A DNA stretch of 64,000 bases from Streptomyces sp. NBC_00162 (GCF_024611995.1 NZ_CP102509.1:3906001-3970000), one strand, 5' to 3'. Positions 37,067-46,651 are shown, numbered from the stretch's first letter. Notes: a model not told the origin generated them from the letters alone. A program made the numbers and translations.

Positions 37067-38257
37067 CTACTTGGCGGAGTTCGCCGTCTTCACCAACTGG
37101 TCCTTGGTGACCGCGCCGACGTAGACCTTGCCGTCATCCGTGATCAGGGCGTTGACCAGGCGGGTGGAGAAGAACCGGCCCTCGCCGAACTTCCCGGAGA
37201 CCTTGTCCCCGAGGGAGCTCAGGAACTGCTTCGCCTCCTTCGGCGCGTTCTTGTCGTTCTCCAGATCCTTCAGGTTCTGGCCCGCCCCGGTGTTGATCTG
37301 CGCCACCGTGGCCCAGCCCTCGCCGAGGACCTTCACGTCGCCCTTGCCGTTCGCACCGCCGGTCAGGGCGTCCAGGCCCGGGAAGGACTCCAGCGCCTTG
37401 AACTCTTTGCCCTTCTCCCCCTTGTGGGCCCCGTCCGTCCCCTCGGTCACCTTGGCGTTCTTCGGCGGGGTGAAGGCGAACGTGTCGGCGGCCGGCTTGG
37501 CGAAGTCCACCTTGGTGAAGCCCGCGTCCACGATCGGCTTGCCGCCCTGGGAGGACAGCAGCTGCACGCGCAGCGGCACGCCGTTCTTGGCGTCGACCGC
37601 GATCTGGACCGAGCCCACCGTGGAACCGGCCTGCTTGGGCTTGAGCACCAGCTGGTAGGCGTCCCGCCCGGCCACCTGCGCCGTGTCGCCCACACCGACC
37701 TCCGTGGTCGGGCCGGCGGCCTTCAGGACCTCCTCGGCCAGCTGCTGGGGCGAGGCGCCGAGCCGGTCGGCCGTCTTCTTCTGGTCCCCGGTGCCGGCGT
37801 TCTTGTCGTGGAAGACCTCGTTCGACTTGGAGGCGTAGCCCCACACGTCGTTGCCGTTGTGGATGAGGCTGTACTCGTCCTTGCCGTCCAGGAAGGTCAG
37901 CCTCTGGCGGTCCGGGCCGTCGGCCGCGACCCGGAAGGTGTGCGTACCGTTCGCCAGCTGCGCGACCTTGTCCTCCGGAGCGGCGGAGCCGGTCGCGACG
38001 CCACTGCCGCCGAGCAGGCCGCCGGCGATCTTCGGCAGGCCCAGGTCGGTGCTGATCTTGGCGGTGCCCGACAGCTCCTGTACGTCCGACGCGGCGATCT
38101 TCTCGATGAGCTGCTGCGCCGTCACCTTCGGAAGGTCGGGTCCGCCGGCGTTGGCGAAGGCCGGGACCATCGCGACGGTCGCCGCGGCCACACCTGCCAC
38201 CGCGACCGGTACGGCGTACCGGGCGACCTTGCGAGAAGTCTTCGTGTTCGCTGCCAT
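37067..38257 (-). CDS. Exported LolA/RseB-fold protein
   Basis: A 396-residue exported protein. A signal peptide spans about residues 1-36 (RKVARYAVPVAVAGVAAATV then ending AFANA). The mature part has the LolA-like half-barrel pattern (AQQLIEKIAASDVQELSGTA, then NGTHTFRVAADGPDRQRLTF, then DAYQLVLKPKQAGSTVGSVQIAVDAK split over strands). The C-terminal third (residues 310-396) is another hydrophilic domain. There is no lipobox Cys. Actinobacterial members of this group may carry lipids or act like RseB/MucB sensors; nothing here decides it. The gene stands alone. Confidence 0.75.
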   Translation of the reverse strand: MAANTKTSRKVARYAVPVAVAGVAAATVAMVPAFANAGGPDLPKVTAQQLIEKIAASDVQELSGTAKISTDLGLPKIAGGLLGGSGVATGSAAPEDKVAQLANGTHTFRVAADGPDRQRLTFLDGKDEYSLIHNGNDVWGYASKSNEVFHDKNAGTGDQKKTADRLGASPQQLAEEVLKAAGPTTEVGVGDTAQVAGRDAYQLVLKPKQAGSTVGSVQIAVDAKNGVPLRVQLLSSQGGKPIVDAGFTKVDFAKPAADTFAFTPPKNAKVTEGTDGAHKGEKGKEFKALESFPGLDALTGGANGKGDVKVLGEGWATVAQINTGAGQNLKDLENDKNAPKEAKQFLSSLGDKVSGKFGEGRFFSTRLVNALITDDGKVYVGAVTKDQLVKTANSAK

Positions 38258-38408
38258 GTCAGTGCCCTGCCCTCTGTGTCGACGGCGGCGACCCCCGTGT
38301 CGCCGCGCTCACCCGATCTGGTGGGGTTTGATGACTCCATCTGACCAAAACGGCCGCCGGGAAGCGTCAGTCCCCGGACGCAACTGCGCGTACGACCGTG
38401 GGATGACA

Positions 38409-38467
38409 CGGAACGGGCCCTTCTGCCCCGACCCGTAGGGGTCGACGGGGCGGAAGAGCCCGTTCCG
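38409..38467 (-). terminator. Terminator behind polyprenyl synthase gene
   Basis: Long interrupted hairpin: GGAACGGGC-TCTTCCGCCCC pairs with GGGGCAGAAGGGCCCGTTCC on the minus strand, starting about 24 bases past the stop. Confidence 0.75.
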
Positions 38468-38490
38468 GTATTGCAGGCGCATCGAGGGCG

Positions 38491-39501
38491 TTAGCCCGCC
38501 CGGTGGACCACCGCGTCGCAGAGCTCCTCCAGCGCCGACTTCGCGAAGCACTCCGGCAGCGGCGCGAGCGTGGCCCGCGCGTCCTCCGCGTAGCGGATGG
38601 TGTCGCGGCGGGCCTGCTCCAGCGCGGGGTGCGCCCGCAGCCGGGTGAGCACCTCGGCGTGGCGGGCGTCGTCCGTCAGGTCGCCGTCCAGGAGCCGTAC
38701 GAGTTCCAGGTCGTCCGGGTTGCCGTCGCGGGCGGCCATCTCGCGCAGCCGCAGCACGGGCAGGGTCGGGATGCCCTCGCGCAGGTCGGTGCCCGGGGTC
38801 TTGCCGGACTCGTGCGCGTCGGAGGCGATGTCCAGGACGTCGTCGGCGAGCTGGAAGGCGGTGCCGAGCCGCTCGCCGTACTGGGTCAGGATGTCGACGA
38901 CCGACTCGTCGGCGCCGGACATCAGCGCGCCGAAGCGGCCGGAGACGGCGATCAGCGAGCCGGTCTTGCCCGCGATGACGTCGAGGTAGTGCGCGACCGG
39001 GTCACGGCCGTCGCGCGGGCCGGCCGTCTCCAGGATCTGACCCGTCACCAGCCGCTCGAAGGCCTCGGCCTGGATGCGTACGGCCTCCGGCCCGAGGTCG
39101 GCCAGGATGTGCGAGGCGCGGGCGAACAGGAAGTCACCCGTCAGGACGGCAACCGAGTTGCCCCAGCGGGTGTTGGCGCTCTCCACCCCACGGCGTACGT
39201 CGGCCTCGTCCATGACGTCGTCGTGGTAGAGGGTCGCCAGGTGCGTGAGCTCCACGACCACCGCGGACGGCACGATTCCGGGTGCGTAGGGATCGCCGAA
39301 CCGGGACGCCAGCATCACGAGCAGCGGGCGGAAACGCTTGCCACCGGCCCGCACCAGATGCTGTGCGGCCTCGGTGATGAAGGGGACTTCGCTCTTGGTG
39401 GCTTCCAGCAGACCCGCCTCGACGGCGGCCAGTCCGGCCTGGACATCGGTCTCAAGAGCCTGGTCCCGCACGCTCAGTCCGAACGGCCCGACGACGGTCA
39501 C
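38491..39501 (-). CDS. Long-chain trans-polyprenyl diphosphate synthase
   Basis: A 336-residue isoprenyl chain elongase. Both aspartate-rich motifs are intact: LYHDDVMDEADVRRG (Asp94, 95, 98) and FQLADDVLDIASD. GGKRFRPLLVMLA near residue 53 binds substrate. Residues before the first motif (ELTHLATLYHDD) are small, which allows long products, so a heptaprenyl to nonaprenyl synthase for the menaquinone side chain is likely. That would fit a window rich in quinone-reducing complexes. The start is GTG or ATG near 39501 with a CAGGAG-like site upstream. Monocistronic. Confidence 0.9.
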   Translation of the reverse strand: MTVVGPFGLSVRDQALETDVQAGLAAVEAGLLEATKSEVPFITEAAQHLVRAGGKRFRPLLVMLASRFGDPYAPGIVPSAVVVELTHLATLYHDDVMDEADVRRGVESANTRWGNSVAVLTGDFLFARASHILADLGPEAVRIQAEAFERLVTGQILETAGPRDGRDPVAHYLDVIAGKTGSLIAVSGRFGALMSGADESVVDILTQYGERLGTAFQLADDVLDIASDAHESGKTPGTDLREGIPTLPVLRLREMAARDGNPDDLELVRLLDGDLTDDARHAEVLTRLRAHPALEQARRDTIRYAEDARATLAPLPECFAKSALEELCDAVVHRAG

Positions 39502-39691
39502 GAGGGGTACTCCTGTCTGCTGACGATCACGTTGACGATCACCTGGATTGTCGATGTGTCGCTGCCATCACTCAACCCAGCGTATCGGGTCTGTTTTCGA
39601 TCACCGAGAGCGCCTGTCCGGTCGCCACCCGCGCAGCGCCCGAAGCACACCGGTATGTTCGTGAGGAGCCGAATCAACCGGAGAATACGTT

Positions 39692-41209
39692 TTGTCCAGA
39701 ACTTCGACCGATATAGAGGAACCCGCGGACCCGGAGGCTGACCAGCCGCCACCCCGCGACGACCACGCCTTCCTCGGACACCCCCGGGGGCTGGCGACGC
39801 TGTCCGGACTGGAGGTCTGGGAGCGCTTCTCGTTCCTGGGCATGCAGGCCATCCTCGTCCTCTACTTCGCCGACACGGTGGCGAACGGCGGACTGGGGAT
39901 GAACCCGGGCACCGCGGCCTCCGTCTCGGCTGCCTACGGGACCATGGTCTACCTCGTCTCCGTCGCCGGCGGATGGCTCGCCGACCGCATCCTCGGTTCG
40001 TACCGCGCCGTGCTCTGGGGCGGCATCCTCATCGCCTGCGGCCACTACGCCATGGCCGTGCCGACCGCAGGCATGACCTGGGCGGGCCTCGGCCTGATCA
40101 GCGCGGGCACCGGCCTGCTCAAGCCGAACGTGGCCACCATGGTCGGCAAGCTGTACCGGACGGACGACGACCGGCGCGACGCCGGCTTCGCCCTCTACTA
40201 CATGGCCATCAACATCGGCGCCTTCGCCGGACCGCTGATCACCGGCTGGCTCGGCGAGCACAAGGGCTGGCACTGGGGCTTCTCCGCCGCCGCCATCGGT
40301 ATGACCGCCGGCCTGATCCAGTACGTCCTGGGCCGCCGCCACCTGGCCGGACGCAAGCATTCCGCCGAATACGAGCTGGCGCCCGACGCGATGCGCTCGG
40401 CCGTGACGAAGATCATCTGCGGCTGTCTGGTATTCGCCGCGCTCGCCACCCTTCTGGCCGTCGCCGGATGGCTGACGATGGGCCGCTTCGTCGACCTGCT
40501 CACCCTCGTCTCGGTGATCGCCCCGGTCGTCTACTTCGCCGTCATGTTCCGCAGCCCCCGGGTGACGGCCGCGGAGCGCGGGCGGCTTCGCCCGTACGTG
40601 GTCCTCTTCCTGGCCTCGGTCGCCTTCAACTTCATCCTCTTCCAGGCCTACTCGACGATGATGCTGCTGGCCTCGACCAACGCCCGCACCACGATCCTCG
40701 GCTTCGAGTTCCCCGCGAGCTGGTACGCCTCCGCGCTCGGCGCCTTCGAGGTGGCCCTGGCGCCGGTCGTCGCCGCCCTGTGGGCCCGTATGGGCCACCG
40801 CCAGCCGCACGCCTCGAACAAGATCGCCATCGGTGTGATCCTGGGCGGCCTGTCCTTCCTGCTGATGGTCGTCCCGACCTCGGGACACAGCGGGGACACC
40901 TACCAGATGGCCGCCTGGTGGATCGTCGGCTCCTACCTGCTGCTCGGACTCGGCGACGTCCTGCTGGAGACCTCGGGCATGTCGGCCACCAGCAAACTCG
41001 CCCCGAAGGCCTTCGGGAGCCAGACCATGGCGCTTTGGTTCCTCTCCCTGGCGCTCGCCAACGGCATCCAGGCACAGGTCGTGAAGCTCTACGGCGAGGT
41101 GTCCAACCCCGTGTACTTCGGCGTCAACGGCGGGATCGCGGTGGCCGCGGGCCTGGCCGTGCTGGCGCTCGCGCCCTGGCTGCGGCGCACGATGCACCCC
41201 GTCCACTGA
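39692..41209 (+). CDS. POT-family proton:oligopeptide symporter
   Basis: A 505-residue transporter importing di- and tripeptides. PTR2 motifs are plain: WERFSFLGMQAILVLYFADT near residue 47, GGWLADRILGSYRAVLWGGI near residue 93, and SAGTGLLKPNVATMVGKLYR near residue 133, then DAGFALYYMAINIGAFAGPL. The ExxER-type proton site is represented by EVWERF. The start is TTG, with GGAG about 10 bases upstream. It lies 23 bases before a CocE-type hydrolase; peptide or ester uptake followed by hydrolysis is conceivable. Confidence 0.93.
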   Translation: MSRTSTDIEEPADPEADQPPPRDDHAFLGHPRGLATLSGLEVWERFSFLGMQAILVLYFADTVANGGLGMNPGTAASVSAAYGTMVYLVSVAGGWLADRILGSYRAVLWGGILIACGHYAMAVPTAGMTWAGLGLISAGTGLLKPNVATMVGKLYRTDDDRRDAGFALYYMAINIGAFAGPLITGWLGEHKGWHWGFSAAAIGMTAGLIQYVLGRRHLAGRKHSAEYELAPDAMRSAVTKIICGCLVFAALATLLAVAGWLTMGRFVDLLTLVSVIAPVVYFAVMFRSPRVTAAERGRLRPYVVLFLASVAFNFILFQAYSTMMLLASTNARTTILGFEFPASWYASALGAFEVALAPVVAALWARMGHRQPHASNKIAIGVILGGLSFLLMVVPTSGHSGDTYQMAAWWIVGSYLLLGLGDVLLETSGMSATSKLAPKAFGSQTMALWFLSLALANGIQAQVVKLYGEVSNPVYFGVNGGIAVAAGLAVLALAPWLRRTMHPVH

Positions 41210-41232
41210 GGCCATGTGGGGACTGAGACCTG

Positions 41233-43269
41233 ATGATCATCCGCACCGATTTCCCGTACGAGACCACCCGCGAGGACGTCCGGATCCCGATGGCCGACGG
41301 GGTGGAGCTCTACGCCCGGATCTGGCGCCCGGTGACGAAGGAGCCCGTACCGGCGCTGCTGGAGTACCTCCCGTACCGGCTCACCGACTGGACGGCGCCC
41401 CGCGACTGGCAGCGCCACCCCTGGTACGCCGGGCACGGCTACGCCTCGGTCCGCGTGGACGTACGCGGCCACGGGTGCAGCGGGGGCCGTCCCGGCGACG
41501 AGTACGACGCGCGCGAGCTGGCCGACGGGGTCGCGGTGATCGAATGGCTGGCGGAGCAGCCGTGGTGCACGGGGTCGGTGGGGATGTTCGGCATCTCCTG
41601 GGGCGGCTTCAACTCCCTCCAGATCGCCGCCCTGGCCCCCGAGCCGCTGAAGGCGATCGTCACCGTGTGCTCGACGGACGACCGGTTCGACAACGACGTG
41701 CACTACATGGGCGGCTCCGTGCTGGCCGTGGACATGCACGCGTGGGCGGCCACCATGCTCGCCTTCGCCTCCCGGCCGCCGGACCCGGAGTTCGTCGGCG
41801 ACGGCTGGCGGGAGCAGTGGCTCTCGCGGCTGGAATCCGTGGAACCGCTGATCCACACCTGGCTCTCGCACCAGACCCGCGACGCCTACTGGCGCCACGG
41901 CAGCGTCTGCGAGGACTACTCCGCGATCGGCGCGGCGGTCCTCGCGGTGGGCGGCTGGCACGACCCGTACCGGGACACCGTGCTGCGGCTGGTCTCCGCG
42001 CTGCCGTCCTCGCGGGTGCGCGGCCTGATCGGCCCGTGGTCCCACCAGTACCCGGACCGCGGGCTGCCGCCGGGCCCGTCCATCGGCTTCCTCCAGGAGA
42101 CCCTGCGCTGGTGGGACCACTGGCTGCGGGGCGAGGACAACGGCGTGCTGGACGAGCCGCTGCTGCGCTCCTGGATCAGCGGCTCCCATCCGCCCGCGAC
42201 CTCGTACGGGGAACTCCCGGGCCGCTGGGTCGGGGAGAAGGCCTGGCCCTCGCCGTCGGTGGTCCCGGTCTCGTACGGGTTCCAGGGCGCGCCGGTGGCC
42301 GTCGCCTCCCCGCAGCACACCGGGCTGGACGCGGGCCGCTTCTTCCCGTTCGGCAACGACGCCGACCTGCCGCCGGACCAGCGGGAGGAGGACGCGAAGT
42401 CGGCGTGCTTCGAGTTCCCGGTGGCGGCCGGGGAGCCGGTGGAGATCCTGGGGCGGCCGTCGGTGACGCTGCGGCTCCGGCTGGACGTCCCGTACGGCCA
42501 GGTGGTGGCCCGGCTCTGCGACGTCGCCGCCGACGGCTCCTCGACGCTGGTCACGCGGGGCGCCCTGAACCTGTCCGCCCGTCAGGGCCGGGAGCGGGCC
42601 GTGCCGTGGCCGGTGGGCTCGTACGAGGACGTCACCTTCGAGCTGAACGGCATCGGCCACGCCTTCGCGCCGGGGCACCGCATCCGGCTCGCCGTCTCCT
42701 CCGCCTACTGGCCGTGGATCTGGCCGCGGGCCGGCTCCGAGGCGGGCTGGACCCTGGACCCGGCGGGCAGCGCGCTGACGCTGCCGGTGCGGGCCGGGTC
42801 CTCTGCCTCGTCTCCGGCCGGCTCGTCTCCGGCCGCCTCGGACGAGGGGATCCTCTTCGAGGCCCCGGAGCAGGCGGAGCCGCTGGGGGTGGTGTTTCCG
42901 GCCACGCTGGACGAGCCGCGGCCGGAACGGCTGGTCGTACGGGACGTCGCGCGGGGGACCTGGCGGCTGGAGGTGGATCCCCGGTACGGGGGCACGCGGG
43001 TGTACCCGGACGGCCTGGAGTTCAGCGAGGACGCGCTGGAGGTGTACGAGATCCAGGACGCGGACCCGCTGTCGGCCCGGACCCGCTCGGACTGGCGGAT
43101 CCGGCTCCACCGGCCGGAACGGGGCTGGGACGCGCGGGTCGAGACCCGGTCGGAGATCTCGTGCGACGAGGGCGGGTTCCTGACGTCGAACGAGGTCGTG
43201 TGCCGGGAGGGTGACGAGGTGGTCTTCCACCGCACGTGGGAACGCCGGCTTCCGCGCGCGGCGGGTTGA
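41233..43269 (+). CDS. CocE/NonD-family serine hydrolase
   Basis: A 678-residue alpha/beta hydrolase of the X-Pro dipeptidyl-peptidase/cocaine esterase class. The nucleophile elbow GISWGG places Ser122; the acid is in GGWHDPYRD near residue 245, and the base in GPWSHQYPD near residue 272. A jelly-roll C-terminal domain follows (GRPSVTLRLRLDVPYGQVVA, then NGIGHAFAPGHRIRLAVSSA). An additional 150 or so residues beyond that domain (FEAPEQAEPLGVVFPATLDE and onward) are longer than in typical CocE. No signal peptide. It follows the peptide symporter by 23 bases. Confidence 0.9.
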   Translation: MIIRTDFPYETTREDVRIPMADGVELYARIWRPVTKEPVPALLEYLPYRLTDWTAPRDWQRHPWYAGHGYASVRVDVRGHGCSGGRPGDEYDARELADGVAVIEWLAEQPWCTGSVGMFGISWGGFNSLQIAALAPEPLKAIVTVCSTDDRFDNDVHYMGGSVLAVDMHAWAATMLAFASRPPDPEFVGDGWREQWLSRLESVEPLIHTWLSHQTRDAYWRHGSVCEDYSAIGAAVLAVGGWHDPYRDTVLRLVSALPSSRVRGLIGPWSHQYPDRGLPPGPSIGFLQETLRWWDHWLRGEDNGVLDEPLLRSWISGSHPPATSYGELPGRWVGEKAWPSPSVVPVSYGFQGAPVAVASPQHTGLDAGRFFPFGNDADLPPDQREEDAKSACFEFPVAAGEPVEILGRPSVTLRLRLDVPYGQVVARLCDVAADGSSTLVTRGALNLSARQGRERAVPWPVGSYEDVTFELNGIGHAFAPGHRIRLAVSSAYWPWIWPRAGSEAGWTLDPAGSALTLPVRAGSSASSPAGSSPAASDEGILFEAPEQAEPLGVVFPATLDEPRPERLVVRDVARGTWRLEVDPRYGGTRVYPDGLEFSEDALEVYEIQDADPLSARTRSDWRIRLHRPERGWDARVETRSEISCDEGGFLTSNEVVCREGDEVVFHRTWERRLPRAAG

Positions 43270-43293
43270 CCGCCCTGCAGGGCGCCAGGGCGG

Positions 43294-44100
43294 TTAGCCG
43301 AAGAGCCGTTCCAGGACCACCGCGATGCCGTCTGCCTCGTTCGAGAGGGTGATCTCGTCGGCGACGGCGACCAGTTCGCGGTGGGCGTTGGCCATGGCCA
43401 CCCCGTGGGCCGACCACGCGAACATCGGGACGTCGTTCGGCATGTCACCGAAGGCGATCGTCGCCGAGGCGGCCAGGCCGAGGACCTCCGCCGCCCGCGC
43501 GAGCCCACTGGCCTTGTCGACGCCCGGCGGCTGGAGCTCCACCGTGTGCTCCCCCGCCATGGTGACGTTGACCAGGTCGCCGACCACCGACCGCGCCACC
43601 TGGGTCAGCTCGTCGTCGTCCAGCCGGGGGTGCTGGAGCAGCACCTTGTTGATCGGGGCCGACCACAGGTCCGACCGCCGCGGCACCCGGACCGTCGGAA
43701 GGTGCGGATGCCACATCCGGTAGCCCGGCCCTATCAGCATCTCCGCGTCGACGCCCTCCTGGTTGACCGCCGCGTAGACCTCGCCGATCTCCGCCTCGAT
43801 CTTGCCGAGGGCCACCTCGGCCAGCCCCCGGTCCATGGACACGGAGTGCAGCAAGCGCCCGCGCGCCGCGTCGTACACCTGCGCGCCCTGCCCGCACACC
43901 GCGAGCCCCTCGTAACCGAGGCCGTCCAGGACGTGCCGGACCTGCGGGACGGGGCGGCCGGTGACGATGATGTGCTGGGCGCCCGCGGCGCGCGCCGTCG
44001 CGAGCGCCGCGTACGAGCGGGCGGAGACGAAGTCCCCGGCGCACAGCAGAGTCCCGTCCAGGTCAGTGGCGATCAAGGCATAGGGGAGGGCGGAAGTCAC
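43294..44100 (-). CDS. HAD-superfamily (Cof-type) phosphatase
   Basis: A 268-residue haloacid dehalogenase hydrolase of the Cof/IIB class. Motif I is LIATDLDGTLL near the N terminus, motif II is IIVTGRP, motif III holds the Lys of GVDKASGLARA, and motif IV is FGDMPNDVPMF. A large cap domain sits between motifs II and III. Such enzymes dephosphorylate sugar phosphates or flavin and pyridoxal phosphates. Start taken as GTG 44100; a TTG at 44130 gives ten more residues. It is convergent with the CocE gene. Confidence 0.9.
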   Translation of the reverse strand: MTSALPYALIATDLDGTLLCAGDFVSARSYAALATARAAGAQHIIVTGRPVPQVRHVLDGLGYEGLAVCGQGAQVYDAARGRLLHSVSMDRGLAEVALGKIEAEIGEVYAAVNQEGVDAEMLIGPGYRMWHPHLPTVRVPRRSDLWSAPINKVLLQHPRLDDDELTQVARSVVGDLVNVTMAGEHTVELQPPGVDKASGLARAAEVLGLAASATIAFGDMPNDVPMFAWSAHGVAMANAHRELVAVADEITLSNEADGIAVVLERLFG

Positions 44101-44242
44101 GGCGCCAAGGATACGGACCCCGTTGGACAAGTCCTACAAATAGCGCCCCAATCCGGTCTCCCGCAGGCCCCACCGGCCACGTAACGTGTCAACCCATCCC
44201 CCGGGACACCCCCGGACCGCGTCGAAAGCGAGGCAGTACCCC

Positions 44243-45466
44243 ATGCCCCAGCAGAGCCCCCTCGATGTTCCCGAGGGCGACCCGTTCGGGCCGCACAACC
44301 TCCCCTACGGCGTCTTCTCGACCGCCTCGGAAGGCCGTCGCCGGATCGGTGTGCGGATCGGCGGACACGTGCTCGACGCGGGGGCGGCCGCGGCCGCACT
44401 CGGCTCCCCGTACGCCGGGCTGCTCGGGCAGTCCTCGCTCAACCCGCTGCTGGCCGCCGGGCGCACCACCTGGCGCGACGTGCGCCGCGCGCTGACCGCC
44501 TGGGTCACCGACCCCGGCCACCGCCCCACCGTCGAGCCGCACCTCACGCCGCTCGACGCCGTGACGCTGCACCTCCCGTACGAGGTCGCCGACTACGTCG
44601 ACTTCTACGCGAGCGAGCACCACGCCACCAACGTCGGGAAGATCTTCCGGCCCGACGGTGACGCGCTGACCCCCAACTGGAAGCACCTGCCCATCGGTTA
44701 CCACGGCCGGTCGGGAACGATCGTCGTCTCGGGCACCGACGTCGTACGGCCCTCCGGGCAGCGCAAGGCCCCCACCGACCCGGCGCCCGTCTTCGGCCCG
44801 TCCGTCAAGCTCGACATCGAGGCCGAGGTCGGCTTCGTCGTCGGCACCCCCTCCGAGCTGGGCCGCCCCGTGGCGCTGGGCGAGTTCGAGGACCACGTCT
44901 TCGGGCTCTTCCTCCTCAACGACTGGTCGGCGCGGGACATCCAGGCCTGGGAGTACGTGCCGCTCGGCCCCTTCCTCGGCAAGTCCTTCGCCACCTCCGT
45001 CTCCGCCTGGGTGACACCGCTGGAGGCCCTGGACGCGGCCCGTGTCGCCCCGCCCGCCCGGGACTTCCCGCTCCTGCCCTACCTGGACGACGCCGCCGGC
45101 GACCGCCCCGGCGGCTTCGACCTGCGCATCACCGTCTCCATCAACGGGCAGGAGGTGGCGCAGCCGCCGTTCGCGTCGATGTACTGGACCGCCGCCCAGC
45201 AGCTCGCGCACATGACCGTCAACGGCGCCTCGCTGCGCACCGGCGACGTGTACGGCTCCGGCACCGTCAGCGGCCCCGAGACCGGCCAGCGCGGCTCGCT
45301 GCTGGAGCTGACCTGGAACGGGCGCGACGCGATCGAACTCGCCGACGGCAAGCGCACCTTCCTGGAGGACGGGGACACCGTCACCCTCACCGCCTGGGCG
45401 CCCGGCGCCGACGGCACCCGGGTGGGCCTCGGCGAGGTCACCGGCCGCATCGTGGGATCGCGCTAG
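44243..45466 (+). CDS. Fumarylacetoacetase
   Basis: A 407-residue full-length FAH, final enzyme of tyrosine/homogentisate breakdown, splitting fumarylacetoacetate into fumarate and acetoacetate. The metal site is visible: VDFYASEHHATNVG (near residues 118-131), the acidic pair in KLDIEAEVGFVVG near residue 195, and LLNDWSARDIQAWEYVPLGP near residue 226. The N-terminal SH3-like domain begins FGPHNLPYGVFS. It is monocistronic here; homogentisate dioxygenase is not adjacent. A terminator follows 16 bases past the stop. Confidence 0.95.
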   Translation: MPQQSPLDVPEGDPFGPHNLPYGVFSTASEGRRRIGVRIGGHVLDAGAAAAALGSPYAGLLGQSSLNPLLAAGRTTWRDVRRALTAWVTDPGHRPTVEPHLTPLDAVTLHLPYEVADYVDFYASEHHATNVGKIFRPDGDALTPNWKHLPIGYHGRSGTIVVSGTDVVRPSGQRKAPTDPAPVFGPSVKLDIEAEVGFVVGTPSELGRPVALGEFEDHVFGLFLLNDWSARDIQAWEYVPLGPFLGKSFATSVSAWVTPLEALDAARVAPPARDFPLLPYLDDAAGDRPGGFDLRITVSINGQEVAQPPFASMYWTAAQQLAHMTVNGASLRTGDVYGSGTVSGPETGQRGSLLELTWNGRDAIELADGKRTFLEDGDTVTLTAWAPGADGTRVGLGEVTGRIVGSR

Positions 45467-45482
45467 TCCGGTATTCGGTCGG

Positions 45483-45510
45483 CGGGGTGGCGGATCTTTC
45501 CGCCACCCCG
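45483..45510 (+). terminator. Terminator behind fumarylacetoacetase gene
   Basis: Perfect 12-base stem CGGGGTGGCGGA-TCTT-TCCGCCACCCCG. Confidence 0.85.
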
Positions 45511-45605
45511 TCGAACCCGCAGGTCACAGCCTCGTAAGAGCTCCGCCCGGTGGCGCAACACTGCGGCAACACCACGCCCGCCGGAGCGCCGGTACGTTCC
45601 CTGCC

Positions 45606-46376
45606 ATGCCAGCCGAACGCACCGCCACGCACACCGTCCCGGTCGCCGCCGCGCGCCGCCGGCGCCTGCGCGCGGACCAGGCGCGCCAGCTCGCCGACCT
45701 GCTGCGCCACCAGATCCTGGCGGGCGGCTATCCCGGCGGTGTCCTCCCCCTGGAGGACACCCTCGCCGCCGACTACGGCGCCGGCCGCAACACCGTCCGC
45801 CAGGCCCTCGACCTGCTGCGCGGCGAGCAGCTCGTGGAGCGCCGGCCGGGCGTCGGAACCGTCGTCGTGTGCGAGAAGTACCGGCACGGCCTGGACCGCC
45901 TCCAGGGCCTGGCCGAAACCCTGCACGAGCACGGCCGGGTGAGCAACGAGGTCCGCACGGTCGGCGCCGTGCGCGCCCCCGCCCCCGTCGCCGGCCGCCT
46001 CCGCCTGCCCGAGCACGCCGACGTGCTCTACATCGAACGGCTGCGCCGCCTGAACGGGCTGCCGCTCTCCCTCGACCTCACCTACGTCCCGATGGACGTC
46101 GGCGCCGGACTGCTGGGCTGCGACCTGGAGAACACGGACGTCTTCCGGCTCCTGGAACAGCTCACCGGACAGCCGCTCGGCCACGCCGAGATCACCCTCG
46201 AGGCCGTCAACGCCGACGCGCACTCGGCCGCCGTCCTGCAGGCCCCGCGCGGGGCCGCCGTCCTGATGCTGGAGCGCCTCACCCACCTGGGCGACGGCCG
46301 GCCCGTGGACCTGGAGTTCATCCGCTTCCGCGGCGACCGGATCACCATGAGCGGCCTGCTGCGCCGCTCCCTCTGA
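45606..46376 (+). CDS. GntR-family regulator with UTRA domain
   Basis: A 256-residue HutC-type regulator. The winged helix at about residues 20-80 reads QARQLADLLRHQILAGGYPG, then EDTLAADYGAGRNTVRQALDLL with wing ERRPGVGTVV. The C-terminal UTRA ligand-binding domain follows (VLYIERLRRLNGLPLSLDLT, DVFRLLEQLTGQPLGHAEIT, PVDLEFIRFRGDRITM). It is the first gene of a seven-gene plus-strand run and surely controls it; the ligand should be the transported substrate or a product. Confidence 0.9.
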   Translation: MPAERTATHTVPVAAARRRRLRADQARQLADLLRHQILAGGYPGGVLPLEDTLAADYGAGRNTVRQALDLLRGEQLVERRPGVGTVVVCEKYRHGLDRLQGLAETLHEHGRVSNEVRTVGAVRAPAPVAGRLRLPEHADVLYIERLRRLNGLPLSLDLTYVPMDVGAGLLGCDLENTDVFRLLEQLTGQPLGHAEITLEAVNADAHSAAVLQAPRGAAVLMLERLTHLGDGRPVDLEFIRFRGDRITMSGLLRRSL

Positions 46377-46409
46377 CCCCCTTGCGTACCCACCTTCCTG
46401 GAGACAGCC

Positions 46410-46637
46410 ATGCCTCTGGTCCCCCAGCGCGGCGACGTGCCCGTGACCATCGACGAGTCCCTGTGCATCGAAGGCTGCACCCTCTGCGTCGACATGTGTC
46501 CGCTCGACTCGCTCGCGATCCGCGAGGACAACGGCAAGGCGTACATGCACGTCGACGAGTGCTGGTACTGCGGCCCGTGCGCCGCCCGCTGTCCCACCGG
46601 CGCGGTCACCGTCAACATGCCCTACCTGCTCCGGTGA
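46410..46637 (+). CDS. Two-cluster 4Fe-4S ferredoxin, AprB-like
   Basis: A 75-residue ferredoxin. Ligands: Cys19, 23, 26, 30 (CIEGCTLCVDMCP) and Cys51, 54, 57, 61 (CWYCGPCAARCP). The first motif has three residues between its first two cysteines, not the usual two. The CW-Y-C second motif and short length recall the beta subunit of adenylylsulfate reductase. It is coded between the regulator and the transporter and is likely the electron carrier for the flavoprotein at 49606-52320. AGG-rich ribosome site upstream. Confidence 0.9.
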   Translation: MPLVPQRGDVPVTIDESLCIEGCTLCVDMCPLDSLAIREDNGKAYMHVDECWYCGPCAARCPTGAVTVNMPYLLR

Positions 46638-46651
46638 AAGGCCCTGCTCTC

